59,765 nucleotides of DNA from Folioceros fuciformis (taxonomy: Eukaryota; Anthocerotophyta; Anthocerotopsida; Anthocerotales): assembly GCA_049999805.1 (NCBI GenBank), contig JBNGIO010005822.1, positions 1 through 59,765 of the forward strand. The letters are read 5' to 3'. Every line of letters begins with the position of its first letter. The first letter of the stretch is position 1. The notes under the pieces are model-generated. The model was not told where the DNA came from. It ran no database searches and worked only from the letters and a program-made list of their open reading frames with translations. Position numbers and translations under genes: made by a program. Shown here piece by piece: positions 34,050 to 47,346 of the stretch.

Positions 34050-34358
34050 AGTCTCGTAAATTCGTCTTTTGTGCACGGCATTTCAGCCCGTGAGCGTCTC
34101 TGGTCCCTGGACATTTTGTTTCGATGTCCTATTTTTCTATGTAATTGGGTTGTATGAATAGAGTCGCGTTTTCCTCCCGATCTTTTCCCCTCCCGATCTT
34201 TTCTTCTCGCGATCTTTTCCTATCCAGTCTCCCAAGTTCGTGAAAGAGCTTGGCCCTTGCTGGAGGAGTTTGATGGAGTTGATGCGCACTGGCTGCGTCA
34301 TTCCAGACGCATCGTCGCCTGTTGGTTTGGCGGCGGCGAATGCACTGAGCGGCGAAGT
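34050..34358. other. Intergenic spacer between FAD oxidoreductase and CRM genes
   Basis: Holds the 3' UTR of one gene and promoter/5' UTR of the next. A short direct repeat of CGATCTTTTC occurs three times at about 34178-34220, a pyrimidine-rich stretch that may sit in the promoter of the CRM gene. Confidence 0.5.
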
Positions 34359-37300
34359 ATGGCGCTGGCGCCGGCGAAGCTCTTTGGCCCGTCGCGGGCG
34401 CGCGACTGCTGCCCCTGCGTCTCGCTCATCGGGGGCGGCCGAGGCTGCAGCACCTCGTACGCGCGGCCCGCGCCGGGCCGCCTGCTGGTGGCGTGCTCGG
34501 CATCCAAAGGGGCAGTGACGCGGGAGCGGGACCGGGAGGAGCAGCAGGAGGAGGAGGATGATGCTGCAGCTCCAGGTCCTGTTCCAGCTCAGAGATGGCG
34601 CAGCTCCGGGTTCAAGCAGAATCCGCCTCCCTGGATGGCGCGCGGGAGCGGTGCGCCACCGGGGATGGCCAGGCAGCAGCAGCAGGGGATGGAAGCAGAG
34701 GGGGAGGCGCGGGCCGGGAAAGGAGGCGACGGCATGGACCCCGGTACGCAGTCCGGCAAGAGGTCGGCCATGTCCCGCATTGTGGACAAGCTGCAGAGCA
34801 TCAGGAGCAGCAGCCAGGGGGTGCAGCAGGGGAGGACCTCCTACCTCGGCTACACTCAACAGCAGAGGCGCGGGGCGCACACCGCGGACTCCATTTTCAC
34901 GCACAGGCCGGGAGGGAACAACCAGGTGCTTCCCAAGGTGAACCCCAAGTGGTCTACTCCCGACCATCCGGTTCCCACGCCCGGGTTTCAGGAGCCGGGG
35001 AGGATGGACTCCAGGTTCCCCTGGGAAATGCGGCCGGATGAGGAGCCGACTGCGGAGGAGGAGGTCGGGAAGGTGAAGAAGGTGAAGCCGCCGTCGCTGG
35101 CCGAGCTCACCATTTCTGGAGAGGAGCTGAAACGGCTGCGCGGGCTCGGGCTCCATCTGAGGCACCGGCTCAAGATTGGGAGGCACGGGGTCACGGACGG
35201 CGTTGTGGAGTTCATTCACGATGGATGGAGGAATTCTGAGATTGTCAAGATTAAATGTGAGGGACCGCCGGCTTTGAATATGAAGAAGACACATGAGGAT
35301 TTAGAGGTTTGTGCTCTTTCTGCGTCTGCCGTTGAGTTCGGGTCCGCGCTGTTGATGCTGCTGATGAGGTGTGACGTTTATGCAGAGGAAGACGGGAGGT
35401 TTGGTGGTGTGGAGGTCGGGTGGTGCCGCTATTATCTACCGGGGAAAGGATTATGTTCATCCGTCCAAGCTGCCTGAGTCGGTTCTTGAGAAGAGGCGAC
35501 AGGCGCCGTTGCCATTGTTCAGGCAGAATTTTGGAATCAATGGGGCACTGGCTGGGCCCGTGCAGCAGGAGGAAGGCAAGGAAGCAGAGGAGGAAGTACG
35601 GGCGGTGGAAGACCGTGGTGCTGTAGATGAAGCTGTGCTGGAAAGCGGCGTCTCACCTGATGCGGAGGCTTCAGAGAAACCTGAAGGGAAAATTCGGGAT
35701 AGGGTGCTGACCGAGATAGTTGCGAGCACTGGTGGAGCTGTGGATAAAGGAAAACTGACAGAAATCATGATGCGGGAGTTAGAAGAGGTGGAGAGAATTT
35801 TGGAGGAGCTGGGACCGCGCTATGAGGGTTGGACTGGGCCACGTCCGGTTCCAGTCGATGGGGATTTGCTGCCGATCGACGAGTCTGCCTACAAGAAGCC
35901 CTACAGGCTCTTGCCTTACGGTGTCAAGCCAAATTTGACCAATAACGAGCTTACAGATTTGCGGAGACTTGCGCGTCCCTTGCCACCTCATTTTGTCCTT
36001 GGTAAGTCCCGACATAAGGACCTTCAATGAAGCCCTCTGATTTGAGCTGGTCAGCGTCTCTGTCGACTCTTCTCAGCCAGTACAGGTCCGTTGGCCACGT
36101 CCTTGCCTTGCGCCTGAACACATGGCCTGTCTGAATGAATGGATGTAGGGAGAAATAGGGGCCTCGTTGGTCTAGCAACGGCTATTTTGAAACTTTGGGA
36201 ACGAAGTGAAATAGCAAAAATTGCTGTCAAGAGAGGGGTGCAGAACACCAACAATGAGAGAATGGCTGAGGAGCTTAAGGTATGTGGGACTTCTGTGTCC
36301 TGCGACTTGCGTGTCTTGGGAAGACCAGTTTTACCGAGAATAAGGCTGGGCTTTCTGTTTGGGTTGGGTTGGGTTGTGCAGCGATACACTGGTGGAGTTT
36401 TGCTTTCTCGCAACAAGGAATTCATAGTTCTCTACAGAGGAAAAGACTTTCTTCCTCCTCTTGTAGCCGCTGCTTTACAAGAGAGGGATACAATGACAAA
36501 AGCTCTTCAGGAGGAAGAGGAAAGACTTAGGTTTCGTGGAAATGCTAGCAAGGCAGCAACTCTAGGGCTTCCAGTGGAACAAAGTAAAGCTGGTACCTTA
36601 GCTGAAACTCTGGAGGTGAAATCTCAATGGCAATCCTGGATAGATACTGAGGAGGAGCAGCGGAATAGAAAAGCAGCTAAAGCGGCAGCTAGGCGATATG
36701 AGGTGGAGAGAATCGAGAGGAAGGTGCAACAGGTATATCACGAGCATAGTCTGACGAGTCTGTATGGGATCGTGTTGCAAGTGGCCCTTTCCCCCGTTGT
36801 GGCCAAAGGGTTTGTCTGTTGTGGATTTTTGAGCACTGAGGTATGTTGTATTTCTATGTCTTGTGTGCAGGCGCTGATAAAGAAAAACAGGGCTGAGGAT
36901 GCACTACATAAAGTGGAGAAGAGCCTTGAACTATCAGGGCCACCTGCCGATGCTGAATATATTACTGATGAAGAGAGGTATATGTTCAGGAAGGTTGGCC
37001 TCAGAATGAAGGCTTTCCTCTTGATAGGTATGCGACATGCATTTCATCTTGTTGCCGGACAAAATGAAGATGTTTTTGGCATTCTTCAGGACAGCAGTCT
37101 TGTCTACTTCGAGTCTACTGAGTCTTGTGTCAACTCTTCATGGACCTAATGCTTTCACCGCCTTTGTGTTCCAGGTAGACGAGGAGTTTTTGATGGGGTG
37201 GTCGAGAATATGCATTTGCACTGGAAGCACCGGGAGTTGGTGAAGATCATCATCAAGGAAAAAGACCCTCGAGAGTTGGAGTACACTGCGAAAATGTTAG

Positions 37301-38924
37301 CCTACGAAAGTGGAGGTGTGCTAATTGCAACTGTTGCAGTCTCTAAAGGTCAGGCCATCATTGTTTACCGAGGAAAGAACTACCAACGGCCACTGCAAAT
37401 TAGACCTCGGCATCTTCTGACCAAACGTCAAGCTCTCAAAAGATCCATTGAATTGCAAAGGAGAAAGGTACTGTGGGTGGACAGAAATTTTTCCACAAAG
37501 TATTCCCTGCTGTGGTTCTGTTGATAGCTGTGGACCTGGAGTTCTTCCCATCTGTGACACGTTCGTATTCAGGCTCTGGAGCGGCACATTTTAAGCTTGG
37601 AGAAAGAGATCAGTACGATGAGATCCGGCATTGTAAGCTTTCCTCCACTGTACCATGGTCCTGCTTGGGTTAGACTCTGATTACCTTGTGACAACCAAGA
37701 GCTGGATGTTACATGCTTTCAGGAGACTGAATATTCTCCCGTGTTATTGCAGGAAAAGTGTGCTGGTGATGACGGTGATCAGGGTGTTAGGGATGTCGCT
37801 CAGAGTGTATCGTATTCTGACAATCAATCACGAAATGGGGCATTGGACACCGGCGAATTTTCTGGAGAAGATAGTGACACGGAAACGTTTGAGACTATAT
37901 ACCGAGCTGAACCACTTTCAACAAAGGAGAGGCTTGTGCTGAGAAGGCATGCTCTGAAAGTGATGGGGAAAAGAGCGAATTTCAATGTGGGTAAGTGTTG
38001 GTGATGACCATGGCTCTGTTTCATCAGCTTGGGTCAGACTCTGGATCCGGGTGCCTGGTAACATAACATAGTCACGCTAACATAACATAGTCGTGCTAAC
38101 ATAGTCATGCACTAAATTGTCTTGCAGGGAAGAGCAATGTCCTGACAGGCTTGGCAGCGGCAATACGGAAACATTTTAAGAGGAATGCGCTTGTGAAAAT
38201 TGGTGTAAACGGTCGTGCGAGTGGAACTTCTGTCCAGGAACTAGCGCAAGAGCTAGAGGTCGTCTACGCCCGTGAAATTGTAAGTTGTCCTAAAAGTTCG
38301 CAGTCTTGGAGTGTACTCAGTCTTTTGTTCTTGTATTCACTGCAGGCATTAACTGGGGGAGTTCTGGTCTCCCAAGAGCAAAAGAAGATCATAATGTTTC
38401 GTGGTTGGGCGGAAGGGCAACCAAAGCCCGTCATTGTTGGGGACGAAATCTCTCCAGAATTGTTGGATGCGCTCAAAATGGAGGATACAGTTGAGGAGGA
38501 TGATAGCTTTATGCGAGAATGCCTGAGCTTCGAAGGGGATAATTCGGCGGACTCCGCTGTTGATTCTGAAGATGAAAGCGTCCCCTCATCAGCATCTGCC
38601 CGGGATGTGGATTCTGGCAGTGATTCATGGACTGATGACGAAGATGAAGATATAGGCGATATAGAAGATTTATTGACTGACTTCGACCTCGACAGCGAAG
38701 AAGATGAAGATGAAGAAGAGGACGAAGGGCCATGGGCTAACGCGGATATTGAAGACGGAGAGCAGAGTGGAGACTCTGGCGAGAGGAAAGATCCCCAACA
38801 TCCGTCGACTGACTTGGATCGCGGAGAACATGTCGCCGTAGGGCATCAAGATTCGCGCACGCATACGCGTGGCGACGGAGGAGGTGGAAAGGATCATGGT
38901 CAAGTAACAAGTGTGGGTTCTTGA
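34359..38924 (+). CDS. CFM2-like plastid group II intron splicing factor with four CRM domains
   Basis: CRM proteins bind group II introns in chloroplasts (some in mitochondria) and promote splicing. Four CRM domains are visible. (1) Near 35100-35460: [20 protein letters not shown], spliced to [21 protein letters not shown]. (2) About 35930-36460: [58 protein letters not shown]. (3) About 36960-37390: [37 protein letters not shown]. (4) About 37920-38410: [40 protein letters not shown]. Four domains is the CFM2 arrangement; CRS1 and CFM3 have three. A very acidic tail ([25 protein letters not shown]) follows. Arg/Pro/Gln-rich residues before domain 1 fit a transit peptide. The ATG at 34359 (MALAPAKLF) is preferred to the longer open frame. 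Confidence 0.88.
38059..38113. repeat. Short tandem repeat in an intron of the CRM gene
   Basis: TAACATAACATAGTCACGC is followed by a near copy and a shortened third copy (unit about 19 bp) just upstream of the acceptor for the CRM domain 4 exon. Confidence 0.7.
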
Positions 38925-39436
38925 CACGACATCAAAGCACACGTAGACCTACATGGCCTCCCTGCACAGGCGCATCGAACGTGCATCTGTGAGTAAGAGC
39001 CTTACAATTTGATGGCTTAGTCCCCTTCCCAAAATTTGGAGGGCTCGTGCACTCAGTGGAAGGCCGCTTGAAACAGAAAAATGTTGAAGAACTTTTGAAT
39101 GAGAACCTTTCATCAAAAACAGAGGTTACAAGAACAACCTAGAAAATAAAAAAATGTTAAAAACAAAATCATAGCACCCTGAAAAATGAAAAACGGCTGT
39201 AATGGAGTAGCTGAGGCCAGCCTAGCTAGGTCTTGCTCGGCCTATGGGGCTACTCGTCCATCGCAGAAAATTTCGTCCACTCCATCCCTCCCCCACTGCG
39301 GTAACAATTTGCCATCCAACATAATCCCAGTTGCACATGTATATACATAATAAGCGGATTGGTGAATCCGCACAGGCGGAACAACGAATGAAAGACTTGT
39401 GCTACAGATTGTACGCGGAGAAGTGGACTACCCAGA
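38925..39436. other. Convergent intergenic region
   Basis: About 510 bases lie between the stops of the CRM gene (plus) and the thioesterase gene (minus). They should hold both 3' UTRs. A locally A-rich patch occurs around 39075-39200. No coding or RNA feature is recognisable. Confidence 0.5.
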
Positions 39437-40027
39437 CTAGAGCTTGGAAGCGGAAGTCGGCGATGGCTGGAGTGGGACTGGACCTGGAAGACCAAGTACG
39501 ATGAGCGTGACGCGAGCAATCGCGGCCACGGCGTGGTTCGCTCGGAATTTCACCTCCCACACCTGCACGCGCTTCCCTGCGGACACGACGCTGGCTTCGA
39601 CACTCACCTCGCTGCCAGATTCCACCGCTCGGAGGTGGCTCACGTTCAGTTCGATTCCAGCAATTCTCTGGAAATCGGCCAAGAGGAGCGCGCCCACGCT
39701 CGCAAGCGTCTCAGCCACGAACGCCGTGACGCCGCCATGCAGGACTTTGAATGGCTGCATGATTAACCCCCTCACTCACTGTTAGCTCCACTACGCCAGG
39801 CCTTACCTCGGACTCTGTTATCTTGTCGCCTAGCTCTGCTGCAACAACGGCACAAGCACATCAATTGTCTATCTACGTTGTACCTGCGTCGTCATGTCCC
39901 CCACCACGAACGAGCCCTGAATTCGCCCCCGGGTAATTAGTTCCATTTTGAATCCCACGGCGTCTATGAGGCTCCGGCCCCTGTCGTGGATGCTCAGGAG
40001 TGTAGCTACTTCCTCCTCCGACGCCAT
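39437..40027 (-). CDS. 1,4-dihydroxy-2-naphthoyl-CoA thioesterase-like hotdog protein, peroxisomal (PTS1)
   Basis: Plant DHNAT enzymes hydrolyse DHNA-CoA in peroxisomes, a step of phylloquinone (vitamin K1) synthesis for photosystem I. Two exons (39884-40027 and 39437-39754) join in phase to a 153-residue protein, typical for the family. The hotdog core has PFKVLHGGVTAFVAETLASV, with the Gly-Gly helix and the family Glu, then QRIAGIELNVSHLRAVESG and KRVQVWEVKFRAN. The last three residues are SKL, a textbook peroxisomal targeting signal type 1. The ATG at 40027 (MASEEEVATL) is preferred over one 33 bases upstream by family length. It is head-to-head with GCN2, 180 bases apart. Exact substrate is inferred from family resemblance and the targeting signal. 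Confidence 0.85.
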
Positions 40028-40207
40028 GGCCACAGTCGTCGGAACAAGCCACAGTGACACGACACAGGGATGAGACTGTTCCCAGGATTTATAGCAAGGG
40101 GGGCTGGCAGTAGGTGCGAGGTGACCGCGACCCTGCCCAATTTGGTATTAGGTTAGTCAATTCGAAAGCTAATCAGATCTAGCCATGGCCTGCACCTACA
40201 CGCTTTG
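40028..40207. promoter_or_regulatory. Putative bidirectional promoter, thioesterase / GCN2
   Basis: The two start codons (40027 minus, 40208 plus) are 180 bases apart, too close for independent long promoters. The sequence has an ATTTATAG-like stretch (TATAAAT read on the minus strand) near 40085-40094, about 60 bases upstream of the thioesterase ATG. That is a possible TATA element for that gene. Confidence 0.4.
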
Positions 40208-43200
40208 ATGGCTGGTCATTCGCGTGCCCGCCGCAAGCGAGGTAATAAGGCCAAATCCAAGGCGTGCAAGACTGAGCCGGAGCCCCTCTCTGACGACGTG
40301 GCTGAGGAGATCACAGCCTTGTCCGTGAACCACTCGTTTCAACCGACCTTTCCCCTTGTGCTGCCTCCGCAATTAGTTCGTGCAGCTCTTGAACGCTTGT
40401 TGCGGGTGCAGGTCGGCAATTTTGCAGGAGGATTTTTCGCTCGTCTCGGAACACCCAATCGTTGAATTCTCCATCACCATCAGGTGTGTGAAACGTGCAG
40501 ACGTGCAAAATTCATCCTGTCGATCGCGCCCAACGTTCCGTGCAATTGCTCGCAGGCCATACCCTGAGGAGGATGGAGTTCAGTCAGACGTGTCCTTCCG
40601 CCTTCTAGTCAGGTCCGTATGCACTCTGAAATGCTTCCCCTCATCGGCATTCTGTGGTGTGCCTTGCGTCCCGACTTATTCTGCCCTTTGCTTTCTCGCC
40701 TCTAAGGTGCTTGCCTGGATATCCCAACAAGCCACCCAAGCTCCAGCTGCTTTCGGAAGATGGACATCTGGAAGAGCAACGTCAGTCTCTGCATTCCATG
40801 CTGGTGGAGCAGGTAGAACGGTGCATTTTTCTCCGGGTTTGCTGCAATTTTTCTTTTATTCTGAGTTGCTGTTTGTAAGAACTTCCCTTATTTGTGTGTC
40901 TTTTTTCTTGGCTAGGCCGCCTCCATTGCTAGGCAGGGTCGTGTTATGGTCTACAACCTTGTTGAAACTGCCAAGGAATTTCTCTCTGAGCACAGGGTGC
41001 AAAAGCCGCAGGTACATTTCTCTGGGCGAAAGCCTTAACAGTTGGAGTAAGGTTTGTTGCGGTTTGTCTTCAAGACTGTTTGTAACATAGCTCTGGGTGT
41101 CGTAACCCTGCAAACCGAAGGCATGGCTGATGGGTGTCTCGTATCTGCCTTGACGTAGAAACCTGTCTGGATTGGTTGCATTGCACGTGTTGTCTAGTCG
41201 GACCAGGACTTGGAGCTGTCCATATATGTTGTGAGATTTGCTTGACAACAGCATGATGAGTGTAATGCAGGAAGGTGGATGTTCTCCAACATTGGCTCCG
41301 GAGAGTTGGGACACAGAACCTCAAGGCTCTCCATCTGAACCGCTAAACTATTTCCCTCGTTCTGAAGATCATGTTTGTCTGGATCTATTTGATGACGGCT
41401 GGGGTGAGGCTGACGAACATTGGGATTACCAATTCCCCATTGAATCGTCGGCACAACTCACGAAGCCTAATCCCTTCATCCGAGACAGACATCAGGTTAC
41501 AGGGCAGCGCAATTTGACGGAGAGAGAAGCAACGGAATTTGTACAAAGGCCTCAACGAGCTATCAACGTGCCAGTGGATGTTGGCTTGGCCCAACAGAAT
41601 GCACTTCAGGATCTAGCTGGAGAGCTGGCTCTCAAGGATAAGGAGGATGTAATAGATGAAGGCCTGGAAGTTCAATTAGACCGAAAAGCAGAGCAACACA
41701 TTATGCAAGGGCACCAGAACACGCTATCAGCGGGCAAGGGCAAGGCTTCACATCTCACTTCAGTTTTGGAGAGTCTTGTCAAAATCTATCCTGGCCTGTT
41801 TGGCATGGCATCTGCGGCCATGATTCAATCTGTGGGTCACTTGCAGCAACCTGTTCATTCAGAGAATTACATTGTGGCTGATAATGTTGCTGATAAGGGG
41901 GATGAAGAGTTCAGACTTCTGGAGGATAGAATGGCCCATCCTCCACCCCTTACTGATGCAACCCTTCACTCTCTTCAGAAGGACTTTATGTTGGTATGCC
42001 CATCCCGCACCAGTGCAGTGTGCAGTGGTATTTTAAGCATGTTTAACCTCTTATCTGGAGGGTTATTTTGTTTGTGTGGCAGGGTCACTTACTTCGCCTT
42101 GTGTGTGGCCCAAAGGGTCCATTGCCATACATGCTCTCTGTCCTGGCCTCTCAGTTTGAAAAACTTGGAGTGAGTTCTCAATAGAAACCAGTGAAAAATG
42201 TGAAGGCAAGGTTAGGATTACATGGGTGTGTTTTTCAAGATCCTGCCGTGTTGTTTAGATGTAGTCAAGCCAGGACTTCCCTTGCTTGTGACAGGTCATG
42301 CCCTGGTGGGTGAAAGAGTTGTTGACAGCGCCGTCACCTGTTTTTGATATAACTTTTCGAAAACTCTTCATACGCGACATGTTAGAGAGTGATCACAACC
42401 CTGATCCACTAGTAAGTGCAAGAGTTTTCCCAAAAAGGTTTGGACTGCTGCTTTTGTAAGGATCATGACAAGGCGAATCCCTCCGTATTTGGTGACAGAC
42501 AGAGGTAGCTGTTGCGAACTTTTGGAGTGCGAGTCCAGAGCTCCTAGGCGAGGGCAATAGTGCTCACTCTGCAAATTCCCGCTATGTTAGTGATTTTGAG
42601 GAACTGAAGTTACTTGGTGAGCACTTACTGTAGTGCCTCTAATCACAGTCTTGGCAGCATGCTTGCTTTCTTTGTATCCTGTGAAGTTCCCTCTCTTACC
42701 TGCAAACCCTTCCCCTTCCCTCACACCCCCCGCATCCCCTCTCTTAGAAACCGCGTAGCTTTGCCCGGGGCACTGTTAAAAGACCAACAGTGCTCTTGCA
42801 GGTAGAGGTGGTTTCGGGCATGTTGTTCTTTGCGTGAATAAGTTGGATGGTCGTCGATATGCAATGAAGAAAATACAGCTGAAGGATAAACGCTCCGCTG
42901 CAAATAATAAAATTCTCCGGTACGTGTATTCTGCTTTGCCACCATTTGAAAGCTAATGGATCCGCTGACTTGGCTTGTCCGGATTGGGGAGTTGTTTGTT
43001 CACATTTGTTGCCTACGGGTGTAGACTTCCACGTCTCCTGTGGGGCTGTAGCTAGTGTATTATTCCTTGTGTTGACTTGCTTTTTCCTGTTCCTGTTTCC
43101 TTTTCATATTTCTATTGTGAGGATTCTTGGAATGCTACTGGGTTGTGAAACAGAGAGTTGAAATGCTTTGTTGGGATGTCAGAGAGGTTGCCACATTGTC

Positions 43201-46200
43201 AAGATTGCAACATCATAATGTCGTCCGTTACTATCAGGTATTGCTCCCTGTTTGTCAATAAAAGGACACCAACTTTGATACCACTGTAACGTGTTAGTTC
43301 TGCTGCTGTATTGAGGTTGCCACCATCTTGTAGGCATGGTTTGAGACTGGAGTGGGCCAGTCTTTAGGGAGGATCAATGGTAGCTCTCGGGAATTTGAAA
43401 GTTCAGGACTGTTTTCTGAAGTCAGCAATGAGACTATTGCACAAAAAACCGGAAAGGAACCTGAAGTGACCACTTTGTATATTCAGATGGAATTCTGTCC
43501 AAGGTGATTTGTTTCTTGTTTGTGTTGTGTATGCATGTTCGATTTGTTGCCATTCTCGCAACCATTTGAACACCGACGCCAGAGTTTGACTGAGAAGTCA
43601 CCTTGCGATAGAATGGTGACAGTTGCCTTACAGCAGCTGATCTTGATACGGACAGAACTTTGCGGGAGGTTCTTGATGTTTCCATGAGCAAGTTTGATAA
43701 AGAGGAAATCTGGCGAATGTTTCGTCAAATTGTTGAAGGACTTGTGCATATTCATGGGCAAGGGATCATTCACCGAGATCTAACCCCGAACAACATCTTT
43801 TTTGATGCCCGCAATGAGATCAAGATTGGTGATTTTGGCCTTGGTAAGAAGAGCTGGCTCTGGCTTCGCATGTCCTTTGGAGGGCTGCTGATGTGGTGAG
43901 ACTTACCTGACCATTCTTTGCAGCAAAGTTCTCAACATTGGAACAGCCTGACAACGATATAAGCTCAGGGTTTGCTAGTGAATTGGCTGGCACCTCAGTT
44001 GACGGAACTGGTCAAGTGGGTACCTACTTCTACACTGCACCAGAAATTGAACAAAGATGGCCACACATTGATGAGAAGGTGAAGAGCGTGTTTTTTTATG
44101 TGGCTAGGGCTTTCTGACTATAGCTACCTCATATAAATGCTGGTTGTCACGTGCTACAATGTGCCTTATCGTCTGCAGGTGGACATGTACAGTTTAGGGG
44201 TTGTCCTGTTCGAAATGTGGTATCCATTTGGCACCAGCATGGAGAGATACTTGCTTCTGACTGACCTGAAACACAACGGTGTTCTACCCGCCTCATGGTC
44301 TGCAGAGTTTGTGCAACAGTGTACTCTAGTGAAATGGCTACTTACTCCTGATCCTTGTCAAAGACCATCGGCCATGCAAGTGCTGCGAAGTGAATTGCTG
44401 CCTCCACGTATGGAAGATGAATCTCTGAATGGTATGGCTAGCAGCCTACAGGATCCAATTCATCTGTCTTCCTTTACCTCTTCTGTAGGGATTTAGAATG
44501 TTAATTGTTTGGCACAAACTTTCCGCTGAAAATAACCTCGCCTACACATGCCGCTTAGGAATGGCAAGTCATTTATGGAATCTTACGTGTGGTGATGTAG
44601 ATATCTTAAGGACTATCCAAGGAGGGGAAGAGTCTGTTGTCTATGATCAGGTGGTGGCAGCAATATTCGATGATGAGCGCATTGCTGCAGAGGCTGACAG
44701 GCTGAATGAGGAGTTAATTAAACACAAGAAAAGAGCTGCTCATTCTTCAATTCATGCTGTCAGTGGTCAAGATCAGATACTGGAAGGTGTTAGGGATGTT
44801 TTTGTACGCCATGGAGCACAGCATCTTGAAAGCACCTACATGAGTGCTGCTGTTGATGGCTTGTATCTAAATGACAGGTGAGTTGTTTGCACCATGTTCT
44901 GTTGGAGCAGAGCCATTTCGGCACTCGGTTCAGGTTTGAGAGAAACGGAGCCTTGCTCATGAACCCAATTCGCTGTTTGAACAGGAGGTCGCTAAAGCTC
45001 ATGGAGTCATCTGGGACTATGCTGCATGTTAGATATGAAACACGTTCTTGCTTTGCACAATGGGTTGCAGCTAATCAGGTGCTTCTCAAGAAGGGAACAA
45101 CGTAGGGAAAGAGGCAATCGTTTTGAGTCTGGTTACCGTGACTGCTAGTCTAGTTACCGTTGTGTGCCGCAAATGCAGCAAACATCTCTCAAGCGCTATG
45201 AAATCGGTCGCGTGGCTCGACGAGGAGTGGGTCGTTCCGCTCCTCAAGAGTACTACCAGGTGAGATTTGTCTGCGATTAGTCACAGTTTCCTGCTTAGAG
45301 TCGTTCTTTGAATGAGTTTCATTTCAATTATGTGAGATATAGGGAGACTTTGACATTGTTGGGGGAGCTCGGACGCTGGCAGAGGCAGAGGTTATAAAGG
45401 TAAAGACTTTCAACTTCCCAGTTTTGTAGACACACTGTTTTTACTTGAACCCTTGGTATGCCACACTCTAACAGCACGCGAATTGCTCCATACGTGAATG
45501 TTCATGCATTGACACAACATAATAGGTGACATTGGAAGTCGTGAGTAAGTGCCCCAGCTTTGATTCGTGTGAAGTTCATGTCAACCACCGGGCTCTGCTG
45601 GACGCTATTTGGAACTGGGCTGGTGTCAAACAAGAAGAGAAGAGGGTTGTTGCTCAGGTAAATGAACTGTGTAACTTCTAGCGGGTTCCTTTAAGCTGGG
45701 ATTGAGTCAATGTTGTAAACGGCCCTTTCCATTCCTCTGCAGATTTTCGCAGTTACAGCAGGCATTGAGCCGCGATCACCCGAGCGAAAATCTCTGTGGA
45801 CTCAGTTGCGCCGTCAGTTGCAGGTTCCTTTGTCACCCAATTATCTCAGGCCAACCTCCTGTGTTGATGGCGAACGGTGGTGTGTATGGCCCTATCTCCT
45901 CATGGAGTGCTAGTATTGCTTGGGTGCAGGCCTTGCAATTGGGCACTGTAACAATTGATCGTCTACAGACGGTCGAGCGGAGGTTGATTGGAAATGCCAA
46001 CGAGGCACTGGCTCGACTAAGAGGAGCTCTTCCTCCAAGTAAGTTTCCATTCAAGTAAAGCTTTCCACCCTTCATCGGGCTCTATGTGGCAGTTCTGAAG
46101 ATTGTTGATCTGGGAAAGATCGTGTGCAGATCCTCAGACGCTTGCTGCACTTAACGAACTTACGACACTGCTAACCTATCTGGAAGTCTGGAGAATTGAA

Positions 46201-47261
46201 GAAAATATAACCATTGACGCCTTGATGGCTCCAAGTGAGGAGTTCTTGGATGGCATCTTTTTTCAGGTGAATTATTCAGGAGCAAATGGCTTGCAAGTGC
46301 CTTTCTCGCCAAGTGCTTTGTTGCTGAGCTTCAGGTGCCGTCACAATCCTGGCAGATTCATGTTAGAAAGATAGTGCCCCCAGGTCCAACATCTCGGGGT
46401 GCCATGTCATCAACATGTATAGCACATGGTGGCCGATATGATCAGCTCATACAGCGGGACTGGGCGATCACAACTTCTGTAAGATCCGGAGTCCTGGCAT
46501 GTAGCAACTTATGAGGGACTTCGTAGAGATGCGTTTGTTTCTGGGGTTCAATCCTTGGCACAAATGTGGGAGGGGAGTATGTTTAACTTATGGCGCTGAC
46601 CATCTTTTGGTGGGAAGGGTCCATCCATACCAGGTGCAGTCGGAGTGAGTATTGCGCTACAGAAGCTGATATGGGCTTCACCTAGAGAGAGGTACTTGTT
46701 GCATTGACTTCTGCTGCTCAGTCGCTGTGTTACTACTCCAGAACGACTGGCCACCGAGTTGCAGCTAAGTCTGATGCTCTTATCCTTGTGCAGCAAAAGC
46801 GAGCCAACATCGGATGTTCTTGTTTGCTCTCGGGGTGGTGGGGGTCTTCTGCATGAACGCATGGAACTAGTCGCAGAGCTCTGGGACGGGGGCATAAAGG
46901 TTGCTGTCTTACTCAAGCCGTGTTTGTGTGCCCTTCCGTTGCCCAACTGATCCTGCCATGTTACTTTCAGGCGGAGTATGTGCTGTCTGTCGCACCTAGT
47001 CTCACCGAGCAGTATGAGTATGCACATGAACATGGAATTCGGTATCTGGTGATCGTCACAGAAAGAGGTATTCGTTCCCTGGGTTTGGTGCAGGTTCGGT
47101 TTCTCGACTCGAGGATGGAAGTGGATGTTCCGAAGGAAGATCTGGTGAAGTATATTACGGAGAACTTGGTGAACAAATCGAAAAGGAACACCGGCGGAAA
47201 GCACGGCTCTCAGGGTGTCCGACACCCCACTCGAGTTCACCCATCCACATCTGAATCTTGA
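40208..47261 (+). CDS. GCN2: GCN2-type eIF2-alpha kinase (multi-exon)
   Basis: GCN2 phosphorylates eIF2-alpha when uncharged tRNA accumulates, lowering translation under amino-acid shortage and other stress. The whole architecture is present. The N-terminal RWD domain (40208-about 41010) has VEFSITI, then PYPEEDGVQSDVSFRLLV and LPGYPNKPPKLQLLS. The kinase domain (about 42590-44430) has LLG then RGGFGHVVLCVNKLDG, YAMKKIQLKD (Lys), VATLSRLQHHNVVRYYQAWF, IIHRDLTPNNIFFD (HRD), IGDFGLAKF (DFG), TYFYTAPE, and VDMYSLGVVLFEMW. The HisRS-like domain (about 44560-46500) has VRDVFVRHGAQHLE, RYEIGRVARRG and HGGRYDQLI. The C-terminal region ends at 47261. An insert between HRVTTLYIQMEF-side strands is normal for the family. 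All catalytic residues I could check are intact. Its stop is only 85 bases before the FKBP start. Confidence 0.93.
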
Positions 47262-47346
47262 TGGCAATCCCTGTTTCCAACTGTTTTGGCATAAAAACGC
47301 CTCTGACACCTCTACACCTCGCCCGCTTTCCGAACGTCCCCGTCAC

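Noticed and set aside
34137-35294. 385-codon minus-strand frame opposite the CRM gene
   Set aside because: It is the antisense of a GC-rich exon with Arg/Leu/Pro-rich composition and no motif; the plus frame shows CRM homology.
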